DNA of 18,668 nt from Candidatus Argoarchaeum ethanivorans (lineage in GTDB: Archaea; Halobacteriota; Methanosarcinia; Methanosarcinales; EX4572-44), in the NCBI GenBank assembly GCA_905067535.1, contig CAJHIR010000011.1:1-18668 (forward strand). Direction: 5' to 3'. Made by a program: the position numbers and the translations under genes. Positions 6,441 through 14,900 of the stretch are shown here, in pieces; position 1 is the first letter of the stretch; each line of letters starts with the position of its first letter. The notes beneath the pieces were generated by a model. That model saw only the letters and a program-made list of their open reading frames with translations, was not told the DNA's origin and searched no databases.

Positions 6441-7490
6441 GTGAAGGTTACAAAGCGTGTTTTAAAAGATTTTGAAGGCGAGATTGGACTTGTGCCTGAA
6501 TCGCTGGATGATTTGTGGCACTTGAAATATATAGTTGAGCCCGGGGATCTGGTGTTTTCGGTAACAAAACGCAAGGTTGAAGCTGCCAGTGATAAGATTC
6601 GCCCTGAAAAAATGGAAAAACAGACGATGCGACTTGGGGTGCATGTTGAACGCGTCGAGTTCCACCGTTTTTCCAACAGACTGCGCATTCACGGAGTCAT
6701 CGAATCAGGCATGGATACTGGCTCGTACCACACCTTGAATATTGAAGTTGGAACACAGCTATCCATTATAAAAACATGGCAGGCTGATCAGATCGAGCGG
6801 ATCAAAGAAGCAGTTGCCGAAGCAAAACGTCCGAGTGTAATCATTGTCACAATAGAAGAAGGCGAAGCATCGATTGGTGTGGTGAGACAATTCGCTGTAG
6901 AAGAATTTTCAAACATCAAACAATCGTTGGGCAAAGGCGAGGGCGACTACCGGGGATTGTTTTTTGATGAAGTTGTAAATCGGTTATCTACTATTGCAGG
7001 TCAAGCAGATGCACTGGTACTTGCAGGACCTGGTTTTACAAAAGAAGATTTTCTCAAAGTACTGAAAACACGTGCACCGGAAATTGCTAATAAGACGAAA
7101 ATCGAGGATACTGCATCGATTGGCGTCTCTGGTTTCCAGGAGGTGCTTCGAAGAGGTGCTGTGGAGCGAATTTCAGAGTCCAGTCGCCTTGCAAGAGAGA
7201 CACAACTCATAGAGAATTTGCTTCTTAAAATCTCAACAAACGGCGCTGCAACCTATGGCTGGACTTATGTGCTCCGTGCCTTTGATTTCGGTGCCATTCA
7301 CACACTACTTATAGCAGACGAATACCTGCGATGCCAGAGAGAGTCCGGAGGAACAAATATAGATCGCTTCCTTCAAAAAGTGGAGCAGAACCGCGGCAAG
7401 ATTATGGTATTCAGCACGGAATTTGAACCCGGCAAAAGATTAGTTGGGCTTGGTGGTGTGGCAGCAATCTTGCGATTCAAAATAGATTGA
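6441..7490 (+). CDS. pelA: Pelota (Dom34) mRNA surveillance and ribosome rescue factor
   Basis: A 349-residue archaeal pelota, related to release factor aRF1 but without its GGQ loop. With the archaeal ABCE1 and aEF1A it binds empty or stalled ribosomal A sites and drives subunit splitting. The three-domain layout is visible: an Sm-like N-terminal domain with FEGEIGLVPESLDDLWHLKY at 11-30 and GDLVFSVTKRKV; a central domain from about residue 130 (PSVIIVTIEEGEASIGVVR); and a C-terminal eL30-like domain from about 255 (GAATYGWTYVLRAFDFGAIH, ending GLGGVAAILRF). The start is GTG at 6441 with no clear Shine-Dalgarno, so a leaderless or very short leader is likely. It follows purE and the repeat at 6335. 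Confidence 0.95.
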   Translation: MKVTKRVLKDFEGEIGLVPESLDDLWHLKYIVEPGDLVFSVTKRKVEAASDKIRPEKMEKQTMRLGVHVERVEFHRFSNRLRIHGVIESGMDTGSYHTLNIEVGTQLSIIKTWQADQIERIKEAVAEAKRPSVIIVTIEEGEASIGVVRQFAVEEFSNIKQSLGKGEGDYRGLFFDEVVNRLSTIAGQADALVLAGPGFTKEDFLKVLKTRAPEIANKTKIEDTASIGVSGFQEVLRRGAVERISESSRLARETQLIENLLLKISTNGAATYGWTYVLRAFDFGAIHTLLIADEYLRCQRESGGTNIDRFLQKVEQNRGKIMVFSTEFEPGKRLVGLGGVAAILRFKID

Positions 7491-7591
7491 TGAGTGAGGC
7501 ATGCTCAATATATTGTGATAAAGACGATGTCGAAAAGTCCAGTGATTTCACTGAAAACTTGGAATGTATTATTTTAGAATCGATACACTAG
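7490..7591 (+). CDS. Possible 33-residue ORF coupled to pelA
   Basis: ATG overlapping the pelA stop as TGATG opens a 33-codon frame starting MSEACSIYCDKDDVEKSS, acidic with three cysteines. The overlap is typical of translational coupling, but I recognise no family and the frame is short enough to be chance. Confidence 0.25.
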   Translation: MSEACSIYCDKDDVEKSSDFTENLECIILESIH

Positions 7592-7633
7592 AAAGTTAAG
7601 ATTTTTGTTTATGTTTAAAGTCACCAGGTGTCT

Positions 7634-7783
7634 TCAATCTCTTTTTATTGTTAGTTTTACCTCTTTCCACTCACCCACGCCTTTAAGGCTTTGTAAGCTT
7701 CCAGATATAGTGTTTTGGAAGAAGTTCTCAATAAATTCGTTTAAAGGTAGCTCTCTGTCATCAATTAGCAGTGTAACACTCAT
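7634..7783 (-). CDS. Small conserved-looking archaeal protein, 49 residues, unknown function
   Basis: A minus-strand frame inside the gap between pelA and the eL42 gene encodes MSVTLLIDDRELPLNEF, then IENFFQNTISGSLQSLKGV, then a tail ending in KEVKLTIKRD. The alternation of hydrophobic strand (VTLLID), the motif ELPLNEFI, an amphipathic helix with ISGSLQSLKG, and a closing hydrophobic strand looks like a compact two-strand, one-helix protein. It recalls short uncharacterised euryarchaeal proteins with a D-G-x-E-(I/L)-P-L-N-x-F pattern. A TATA-like TATAATA lies about 30 bases upstream of the ATG, compatible with a short or absent leader. No Shine-Dalgarno is seen. Family recall is from memory; function unknown. 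Confidence 0.55.
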   Translation of the reverse strand: MSVTLLIDDRELPLNEFIENFFQNTISGSLQSLKGVGEWKEVKLTIKRD

Positions 7784-7942
7784 AATTTGTATACTGTTCT
7801 TAATAGTATTATATTTTTCGGGATACTACAATAGCCTCATGTCATAGCAAAGAATATAACTAAGAATACCATAAAAGGGTTGAGAAAATATTGAAATTAA
7901 ATACGCTTAAAGCAATATAATTATTTAACAAGGTGTTCAAGA

Positions 7943-8221
7943 ATGAAAATACCAAAAAATTTCAGGACATATTGTCCTTCCTGCAAAAAACATACGGTAC
8001 ATACGGTAGAGCGGGTGAAGAAAGCAAAAGCTTCATCCTTAACACACATCACGCGACAGAAAGAAAGGCGGACTGGTATCGGCAACAGTGGCAAATTCTC
8101 CAAGGTTCCAGGTGGTGATAAACCCACTAAAAAAGTAAACCTTCGATACCGCTGTAATATATGTAAAAAAGCGCACGTTCGCCCGTGTTTCAGAGCTGGG
8201 AAATTCGAGCTAAAGGAATGA
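7943..8221 (+). CDS. rpl44e: Large ribosomal subunit protein eL42 (L44e)
   Basis: A 92-residue zinc-ribbon ribosomal protein of the 50S E-site region. Two CxxC pairs are visible: [11 protein letters not shown] near residue 10 and [12 protein letters not shown] near residue 70. Between them lies the basic loop ([18 protein letters not shown]) typical of the family. AAGGTG 7-12 bases upstream supports the ATG at 7943. First gene of a run with eS27, aIF2alpha, Nop10 and PAC2, a conserved euryarchaeal order; eS27 follows after 4 bases. Confidence 0.96.
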   Translation: MKIPKNFRTYCPSCKKHTVHTVERVKKAKASSLTHITRQKERRTGIGNSGKFSKVPGGDKPTKKVNLRYRCNICKKAHVRPCFRAGKFELKE

Positions 8222-8225
8222 TACG

Positions 8226-8414
8226 ATGAAACAAATAATAAAAGAACCAAAAAGCAAATTCATTAAGGTAAAATGCACTGCTTGTGAGAATGAACAGATA
8301 ATTTTTGGCAGTGCAAGCACACACGTCAACTGCTTGATCTGTGGACAAACACTCGCAGAACCAACCAGCGGAAAAGCAAATATAAAAGCAGAGATCATTG
8401 AAGTGCTGGAATAG
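8226..8414 (+). CDS. rps27e: Small ribosomal subunit protein eS27
   Basis: A 62-residue zinc-finger ribosomal protein of the 30S subunit. The two CxxC pairs are KCTACENEQIIFG and VNCLICGQTLAEP, at the expected spacing. Start ATG at 8226 with AAAGGAATGAT immediately upstream, overlapping the end of eL42. Length and motif order match archaeal eS27. Confidence 0.96.
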   Translation: MKQIIKEPKSKFIKVKCTACENEQIIFGSASTHVNCLICGQTLAEPTSGKANIKAEIIEVLE

Positions 8415-8453
8415 CACACATCTTAAGTTCGAGTTTTTGGGGTTTGTTGCATA

Positions 8454-9236
8454 ATGGAGAGAGAAGGTTGGCCTGAAGTAGATGAATTCGTCGTGTGCAC
8501 GGTTAAGAAAGTAATGGATTTTGGCGTTTTTGTTGAGCTTGACGAATATGGTAAAAAGGAGGGACTTATTCACATTTCAGAGGTTGCTTCCGGGTGGGTG
8601 AAATATATCAGAGATCATGTGCGCGAGGGACAGAAGATCGTCTGTAAGGCGCTTAACGTGGTTCCAGAAAAACTCCATATTGACCTCTCGCTTAAAGACG
8701 TGAACGAACACCAGCGACGAGAAAAGATACGGGAATGGAAAAACGAGCAAAAAGCTGGAAAATGGATAGACTACGTTGCAGAGCTATCAAAACTTGCACC
8801 AGAACAACACGAGACTTTGGTAAAAACACTCTATGACGCTTTTGGTACAGTTTATGCCTCTTTTGAAGATGTGCGAGCTAATGGGACCAGTGCTCTGATC
8901 GCCGAGGGAATTGATGAAACAGTTGCAAACTTCATGGCAAAACTTGCCAATGAGAACCTAAAAATCCCCTCGGTAGATATCTCAGGCTTTGTTGATATTA
9001 CCTGTTCCGCTCTTGATGGTGTAGAAGTTATTAAAAAATCACTACTCGCAGGCAAAAAAGTAAAAACAGAAGATGCAACAATAGACATAAGCTATGTTGG
9101 CGCTCCAAGATACCGTATTCATATCATTGCACCTGACTATAAGACTGCAGAAAGTATACTAAAAAAATCATCGGAACACATCTTAAAATCAGTGCAAAAA
9201 GCCGGTGGCACAGCGAAATTTCATAGAAACAAGTAA
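8454..9236 (+). CDS. eif2a: Translation initiation factor aIF2 subunit alpha
   Basis: A 260-residue subunit of the heterotrimer that brings initiator Met-tRNA to the 30S subunit. The N-terminal S1/OB domain spans about 10-83 (VVCTVKKVMDFGVFVELDEY, GLIHISEVASGWV, LNVVPEKLHIDLSLKDV). A helical domain follows to about 170, then a C-terminal alpha/beta domain (ISYVGAPRYRIHIIAPDYKTAE) that contacts the gamma subunit. Ends ten bases before nop10, as in many euryarchaea. The start has no strong Shine-Dalgarno, but the MEREGWPEVDEFV beginning is family-typical. Confidence 0.96.
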   Translation: MEREGWPEVDEFVVCTVKKVMDFGVFVELDEYGKKEGLIHISEVASGWVKYIRDHVREGQKIVCKALNVVPEKLHIDLSLKDVNEHQRREKIREWKNEQKAGKWIDYVAELSKLAPEQHETLVKTLYDAFGTVYASFEDVRANGTSALIAEGIDETVANFMAKLANENLKIPSVDISGFVDITCSALDGVEVIKKSLLAGKKVKTEDATIDISYVGAPRYRIHIIAPDYKTAESILKKSSEHILKSVQKAGGTAKFHRNK

Positions 9237-9246
9237 CAAGATAAAC

Positions 9247-9432
9247 ATGAAATTCAAAATACGTAAATGTGTGAACTGTAAGCGTTATACTCTGAAAGAC
9301 ATATGTCCCGTTTGTGGAAACCAGACAAAAAATCCACAACCTGCAAGATTCTCTCCAGGTGACCCTTACGGCAAATACCGCAGATTAATAAAAAAGCAAA
9401 CCAGAAAAGAGGAGTGTATAATAAATGAATAA
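9247..9432 (+). CDS. nop10: H/ACA ribonucleoprotein subunit Nop10
   Basis: A 61-residue protein that stabilises the Cbf5 catalytic subunit in RNA-guided pseudouridylation. The zinc-binding pairs CVNC and CPVC are at the N-terminus, followed by the conserved NPQPARFSPGDPYGKYRR linker. The frame is open from 9205, but the family starts at MKFKIRKC, so I chose ATG 9247, ten bases after the aIF2alpha stop. Its last codons overlap the PAC2 gene start by 8 bases, implying coupled translation. Confidence 0.94.
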   Translation: MKFKIRKCVNCKRYTLKDICPVCGNQTKNPQPARFSPGDPYGKYRRLIKKQTRKEECIINE

Positions 9433-10183
9433 AACCACCATCGTAACTCTAAAAGAAATTGAACTGACCGATCCAATCATCATAGAAGGACTACCTGGCG
9501 TGGGACATGTTGGGAAACTTGTCGCAGATCACCTGATTGAAGAATTGAACGCCGAAAAAATAATGGAAATATACTCTCCCCATTTCCCACCGCAGGTATT
9601 AGTTGAAAAAGACAGCGTCGTCAGGCTTGTACGAAATGAAGTATACGCTTATAAATCGAAAAATGTTGATCTGCTTATAATAGCTGGAGACCACCAGAGC
9701 ACAACAAACGAAGGACACTATGAAATATGTAATATCTTCCTTGACATGGCAGAAAAATACAACGTCAAGCGTATCTATACGCTTGGAGGCTATGGAATAG
9801 GAAAACTCGTAGAAACAGAAACCGTTCTTGGTGCTGTAAACAACACCGAGCTGATAGATGAGCACGCCAGTTTTGGTGTGGAATTTAAGGACGGGGAACC
9901 TGCTGGTGGAATAGTTGGCACGTCAGGATTGCTTTTGGGGCTTGCAGAATCCAAAAACATCGATGCTATATGCCTCATGGGGCTAACCTCTGGTTACATG
10001 GTAGACCCAAAAAGTGCACAGGCAGTGCTTAGAATATTATGCAAAGCACTCAAACTTGAAGTAGACATGGCTGCACTTGAAGAGCGAGCAAGAGAAGTAG
10101 AGAAAATAGTAGCAAAACTTCAAGAGATGGAACAGGGAATAACACCAGCCACACCAGATGATGACCTGCGATACATAGGATAA
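9425..10183 (+). CDS. PAC2-family protein (proteasome assembly chaperone-like)
   Basis: A 252-residue archaeal member of the PAC2 superfamily (COG2047-like). Family signatures are IIEGLPGVGHVGKLVADHLI at the N-terminus, DLLIIAGDHQSTTNEGHYEI, IYTLGGYGIG, GGIVGTSGLLLGLA and AICLMGLTSGYMVDPKSAQA, with a helical C-terminus (LEERAREVEKIVAKLQEMEQ). Eukaryotic relatives chaperone proteasome alpha-ring assembly, and an archaeal PbaA-type role is possible, but the exact function is not established. Overlaps nop10, as in many Euryarchaeota. Last gene of the translation cluster; the 153 bases beyond hold no gene that I can see. Confidence 0.88.
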   Translation: MNKTTIVTLKEIELTDPIIIEGLPGVGHVGKLVADHLIEELNAEKIMEIYSPHFPPQVLVEKDSVVRLVRNEVYAYKSKNVDLLIIAGDHQSTTNEGHYEICNIFLDMAEKYNVKRIYTLGGYGIGKLVETETVLGAVNNTELIDEHASFGVEFKDGEPAGGIVGTSGLLLGLAESKNIDAICLMGLTSGYMVDPKSAQAVLRILCKALKLEVDMAALEERAREVEKIVAKLQEMEQGITPATPDDDLRYIG

Positions 10184-10336
10184 GAATTTTAGTATTTGGT
10201 TGGTTCTACTGTTTGCTATGCAAATACAATTTTTATACAGTGCTGAACTTGTGTTGTTTGAAGTTTATTTGGGAGTTTATTTAGAGTTTTCTGGCGGCAA
10301 CAAAAAACAGGTTTAAGCGATGTGTTTTTCACATCT

Positions 10337-11233
10337 TCAAAGATTGAAGGATTTTATTGACTCATCTGGCTGTCGGTACCAGGGTATGGCCGCAATTGCG
10401 CCGATGATGCCATTTCCATCAAGGTATATTTGTGTGTTTGTTTTTTTTGCAGTCTCGAATGCATCCTGTTTTGTGACATTCTCTCCTCTCACTTTCTTGC
10501 TGTAGTTTGTAAGAGCGTCCGGGTTAAAACCCGTATAGACTGCCATTCCTGTCTGGGAAGATACGCTGTATTTTTGCAGGAGTTGTTTGAATTGCTTCAA
10601 CAGGCTGTTTGCTGCCTGGTTGGTTGTGCAGGCGAATTCTATTACCGTGGATACACAGTTTTGAGTGCGCTCCTCGACAGGATAAAGTTGTACGAGTGTG
10701 TGAGATATGTATGCAGCATTCATGCTGTTGAGTTCTGAAGCGATGTTGTTGGCAAGCGCCCACGTTGCACCAACATCTTTTGAGTCTGTGTCATCGATTC
10801 CTATGAGTATTCGCTCTCTCCGCGGAAGTATAATTGTGCCATGCGCTTCTTTTCCTCCCCCTGATTCGGTTATGTCGTAACTGAGTACGCCAGGTGAATG
10901 GGCTCGTGTCACTGTTGCACCAACACCACCTCCACCAAGTCCACTGAATGTGATTTCAATTTCGTTGTTGTTTATGACAACTTTTTTAATTCCTGCAGCT
11001 TGCCTGGAACCTACGAGTTTAAAGTCTGTTTCTTCAACGTTGAGAAGATAACGCATCGTACTTCCAATGCTGCAGCTTGAGATAACCAGTGGTCCCTTTG
11101 ATATGTGATAACGTGCCCATGCAGAAGCTCCATAACATTGCGATTCTTCGATTAATTCCACAAGTGTATTTTGTTCGTTAGCTATGGCATAGATGCCTTT
11201 GTATGTTACAGCGTATGGGGAATTGAGTGTCAT
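10337..11233 (-). CDS. Methanogenesis marker protein 11
   Basis: A 298-residue protein matching, by recall, the uncharacterised family restricted to organisms with methyl-coenzyme M reductase. Motifs: a Gly-rich loop SGLGGGGVGATVTRAHSPG at about 97-115, the aspartate-rich IGIDDTDSKDVGATWALANN at 144-163, and a C-terminal domain with VQLYPVEERTQNCVSTVIEF and DGNGIIGAIAAIPW. The DDTD segment is shared with TiaS-type proteins that modify tRNA, but the zinc-finger part of TiaS is absent. The gene is monocistronic, on the strand opposite the translation cluster, at the edge of the accessory island. Its presence is the best clue that the host makes or oxidises methane or another alkane. The function is unknown. 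Confidence 0.88.
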   Translation of the reverse strand: MTLNSPYAVTYKGIYAIANEQNTLVELIEESQCYGASAWARYHISKGPLVISSCSIGSTMRYLLNVEETDFKLVGSRQAAGIKKVVINNNEIEITFSGLGGGGVGATVTRAHSPGVLSYDITESGGGKEAHGTIILPRRERILIGIDDTDSKDVGATWALANNIASELNSMNAAYISHTLVQLYPVEERTQNCVSTVIEFACTTNQAANSLLKQFKQLLQKYSVSSQTGMAVYTGFNPDALTNYSKKVRGENVTKQDAFETAKKTNTQIYLDGNGIIGAIAAIPWYRQPDESIKSFNL

Positions 11234-11274
11234 TCACTAATATCATAGCAGTTATTGGTTTTAATTTTATCGGG

Positions 11275-11340
11275 TCTATTCTGCTCGCGTTGTGTACGGT
11301 TCTGCAAAGCGCAGCTTTGCAGTGCTTCTCGTAATCGAGA
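11275..11340. repeat. Repeat motif plus perfect hairpin at the island's left border
   Basis: CGTTGTGTACGGT (11288-11300) matches the motif at 74-86 and 1283-1295. It is followed directly by CTGCAAAGC-GCA-GCTTTGCAG (11302-11322), a perfect 9-bp hairpin, then CTTCTCG/CGAGAG. The arrangement hairpin + TCTCG..TCGAG parallels the repeat at 6335-6402. Integrase homology begins right after it. Confidence 0.5.
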
Positions 11341-11341
11341 G

Positions 11342-11730
11342 TTAAAAAACACGATCGGGAGTTATTGGCTATTTCCGGGCCAAGATAAAGAAAAGCATAT
11401 AACAATTCAGACAGTTGAGAAGATATTCTCAAATGCCTGCAAAAAGGCAAACATTAAGAAGAACGCCACGGTTCATTCTCTTAGACATGGTTTCGCTACA
11501 CACCTATTGGAAAACGGGACAGATTTGCGGTATATTCAGGAGTTACTGGGGCATAAAAGTAGCAAAACGACAGAGAGATATATACTCATGTGAGTAATAA
11601 GGATATAGGTAAGATTAAAAGTCCGTTGGATTTAATAATGAAGAATCGTTTATTGAAAAATGAGGTTGAAGGATATGAAGATCAGCAGTCAGCTAAAGGG
11701 AGGTATATACGAAGTAAGTTTCAGATATAA
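11342..11730 (+). pseudogene. Tyrosine recombinase/integrase, C-terminal remnant with frameshift
   Basis: From about 11345 the sequence encodes the catalytic half of a XerC/IntI-like tyrosine recombinase: [20 protein letters not shown], then the HxxR box [18 protein letters not shown], then the second His in [19 protein letters not shown] dinucleotide excess in AGATATATACTC (about 11576-11587) shifts the frame to a stop at 11593; the other frame, from 11584, continues [20 protein letters not shown] to a stop at 11730. The N-terminal half, with the first catalytic Arg, is missing beyond the repeat at 11275-11340. The SPLD ending resembles integron integrases and XerA-like enzymes, but the extra IntI segment between WLF and the helix before HSLRH is not present, so it is not a classical IntI. 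It reads toward the palindrome cluster at 11705-11782. Confidence 0.85.
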
Positions 11731-11786
11731 CTCCAAAATGGAAAGATATACGAACTCGAGTTCGGATATACCGAAGTTATACACAA
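11705..11786. other. Candidate recombination site 0: palindrome and GTTATAC box downstream of integrase relic
   Basis: Three copies of ATATAC(C)GAA occur at 11705-11714, 11746-11755 and 11766-11775. A perfect 14-bp palindrome CGAACTCGAGTTCG (11751-11764) sits between two GATATA hexamers. The cluster ends GATATACCGAAGTTATACACA (written in parts: GATATACCGAA + GTTATACACA, 11765-11785), close to the 3' end of the attC-like site at 17132-17231 (GATACGCTCGGAAC + GTTATACACA). An ATATAAC at 11725-11731 could be the opposing left box. Inferred to be a binding or crossover site for a tyrosine recombinase. Confidence 0.4.
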
Positions 11787-11860
11787 TTCAAAAAATATTT
11801 TTCTTTTTAATAAGGAATTTTGACAGGCTTTTTTTAAAAAGGGGAATAAATTTGTTTTTT
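11787..11860 (+). repeat. Left inverted repeat of the helicase-nuclease unit
   Basis: Three exact blocks recur inverted, in the same order and nearly the same spacing, at 17008-17077: TTCAAAAAATATTTTTC (11787-11803 with 17061-17077), ATTTTGACAGGCTTTTT (11817-11833 with 17034-17050) and ATAAATTTGTTTTTT (11846-11860 with 17008-17022). The gaps are 13 and 12 bases here against 10 and 11 on the right. The unit between the outer ends is 5291 bp. Confidence 0.8.
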
Positions 11861-11910
11861 ATTTTTATAGAGGGGAATATAAGGTGTTTTCTCCGCTCCG
11901 CTCCGAAAAC

Positions 11911-11967
11911 GATTTATTTATAAGGGGAAAACGGATATAATACAAATACTTAATTGAATGGTAAATT
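11911..11967 (+). promoter_or_regulatory. Promoter region of the helicase-nuclease gene
   Basis: Two TATA-like stretches, TTTATAAGG (11916-11924) and GATATAAT (11933-11940), precede the ATG at 11968; the second is about 28 bases away and fits a leaderless start. Three short RGGGGAAWA repeats (about 11841, 11871 and 11923) and a GTTTTC/GAAAAC hairpin (11885-11909) lie upstream. The sequence AATACTT..GAATGGTAA.TTATGAA just before the start is nearly the same as the leader of the membrane-protein gene at 1124. Confidence 0.4.
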
Positions 11968-14900
11968 ATGAATAAACAGATCAATAACGGGATAAAACTT
12001 TTTGAGTATTTAGAGAAACTCTCTTTGCTTAATATTAGTGTTAGAAAAAATATTAAGAATTTATCCAAAGAAGAAGAGAAACTTAATTTGGAAGATAAGG
12101 ATTTTTTGCCTATTATAGATAAAATTTTTCTAAAGAATAGAAACATCGAAGCAGACAAACCAGATGATTTGTTTTTTTCAATTGAAAGATACAAAATTGA
12201 AAATCCCCCTAAATTACCAAAACAACTTGAAAAATGGATTGATTTTGAATCCATCAGTTTTATAAAACCAGAACCAAAGGAATTTATAGTGCTAACTGAA
12301 AAATTTGAAGATGATAAAAAACGAATTATTGCTTTTGATAAATTAATATCAGGCTCAGGTGAAAAAAATTCAAATTTAAATGAATGGATAACTAAAAATG
12401 AATTTGGCGATTATGAAAAAATAAATGAAAACCCCAAAAAGATTTTTTTTGAAGATTTTCCTGAACTAATAAAACTATATGAAGATTGGATAGAGCTTAA
12501 ATGGACTAAATGGGAAGAAAAAAATCATGAATATTTTATTTCAAATCAAGCATACGACAAGTTTTATTCTCTTAGATCATTTTTAAAAACAGAATCTGAT
12601 AGTTACGATTTGCTATGGGGGCATGATGTTTTGTCGTGGAAACAAAACGGAAAAGAAATATATCATCCAACATTTTTTACTCCTCTTGTTATAGAATTTG
12701 ATCCAGACAGAAATATTATTTCTATTAAGTCAGATTCAAATCTGAAGACTTTCTTTGATGTTTCTTTTGTAAGAGAAGTATTAGATGACAAAAATACAAA
12801 TCTTGTAGATATTGATTCATTAGCCGAAAGAATTAACAAAAAAATAAATGATGGTGATTTTGATATTTGGGACTATAGCTTAATTCATAAGTATTTACAG
12901 CAATTGGTGCATTATATCTCTCCAGACGGCGAATCAAAATATAACAATAGAGGAGAGGAAATAATTATAAAAACACAACCCACGGCATTCAATTTTCACC
13001 ATTTGTTTTTATTGAAAAAAAGCGGAAAGAGTTGGGCTGATTATGCAAAAAAAATTCAGGAAGATATTAAAAACAATAACAAACTAACGCCCTTTTTAAC
13101 AGACTTAGTTTGTGACGATGTAAATAAAAATGAAGAAAGAGATTCAGAAGAGACAGATAATGATAATATTCAAAGTGATAAGGAAATAGATAGTGAGTTA
13201 TATTTTCCGCTTCCATATAATAATGAACAGAAAAAGATTGCAAAACAAATTGAATCAAATTATGGGGCTGTTGTCCAAGGACCTCCTGGAACAGGGAAAA
13301 CTCATACTATTGCAAATCTAATTTCTCGGTTTCTCGCACTTGGAAAAACAGTTTTAGTTACTTCTCAAACAGTACAAGCTCTTTCTGTATTAAAAAATCA
13401 TATACCAAAAGAAATTAGAAGCATGGTTGTTTCGCAAGTAGAAGCAAATTCTAGAAATGATGATTTACAGTCCTCTGTAGCTGAAATTAATACAATATTG
13501 TCAGATACAACAGAATTTACAAATGAAAAAAAGAAACGAATAGAGAAAGAATTGCAAAATATTAGAGAGAAAATTGCGCAAAAAAATAATGATTTTGAAA
13601 AAATTTCTCTATTAGATTCAAGAGAGAAAATAATAATAGGTATAGAAAAATTTACACCTATTAAAGGCGCTAAATTTATTACAGAATTTCAAGACAATAA
13701 TGAATTTAAAATTTCAGATGATATTCACTATAACGACGAACTGGCTATTTCACAGTCTGAAATAAATAGTTATATATCAGCATTAAGAAGTGCGGATAGC
13801 GAGATATGGGATTTTGTAAAATTAGACAGGATTCCGACTATTGACATATTACCCCCGCTGGATAGTCTGGAGCGCTTTTTTGAACTGAATAAGGAATTAA
13901 ATAAGGAAGAATTACAATTATTTAAATTATATGTTCCAGACAATGAGGGGCTAAAAAATATAGACAATATAGAAGAGAATATAAATGATTATAATACACA
14001 CAAAGAAAAGGCTTCTAAATTTGAAAAACGTTTAAAGGAAGTCAGATTTTTTAAAAAAAATAATATTTCAGAATTAAGTTTTTTTGACAAGACAAAAGAA
14101 AATAATATTTCTGATGTTTATGATGCTCTTAAAATACTAAAAGAGACTCTACTTTCTTTTAATGAGCCATACGAAAAAGAACTGTTTGAAATATTGAAAA
14201 ATGATAATCAAAAACAAAAGTGGGAAAATATACTGATAAAAATAAAAGGAATACTAAAAAAATATAATGAGTCTGAAAGTATTCTGCTTGGCAAAGAAAT
14301 AAAATTAATTGATAAATATGACATAGATCATATTTCTGCCTTGGAAATAATTTCTAAAATTGCGAATCAGGCAAAAAACAATGACGATAAGGTCAAAAAA
14401 GGCATTGGACTTTTATTTAATTTAAATATAAAAAAGTTTATAAAAAAGACAAAGATTGATGGGAAGGAAATTTGTAATAACAATGATATTGAAGTCATTA
14501 ATGCGTATTTTTTAAAAATAAAACTTGAAAATGATTTGAAAAATATTTGGAAACAGGCTTTTCAGTCTATGGTTAATAAAAAAGAATTTTCAAATCCATT
14601 TAATATAGTGGAATTTGAAGGTGTTATAGATAGCATAACTCGTATTATTTATTTTGAAAAAGATAATTCTAAATTAAATACGAATATTAAAAATTACAAA
14701 TTATTTAAGGAGGTAAATATTTTTGATTTATCTTTTATAGAAAACGCTTTGACTGTTTTTGATAATTTTCTTTCGTATTTTAAAAGCAATGAATATGAAA
14801 ATTTAATAAATGGAATAGCTACGTATTTTGAAAAGGACAATGCACATAAAAAAACACTTTTATTAGCTACATACATTAAGGAGAAAAACATTGATAAAAT

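Noticed and set aside
9205..9246. Upstream start for Nop10 at 9205
   Set aside because: The extra residues lie inside the aIF2alpha gene and the family begins at MKFKIRKC (9247).
11342..11730. True integron integrase IntI
   Set aside because: The segment specific to IntI between the WLF strand and the HxxR helix is not visible, so only a general tyrosine recombinase is claimed.
11660..11923. 87-codon plus-strand frame after the integrase relic
   Set aside because: It starts inside the relic in another frame and ends in low-complexity AT-rich DNA across the left inverted repeat; no protein-like pattern.
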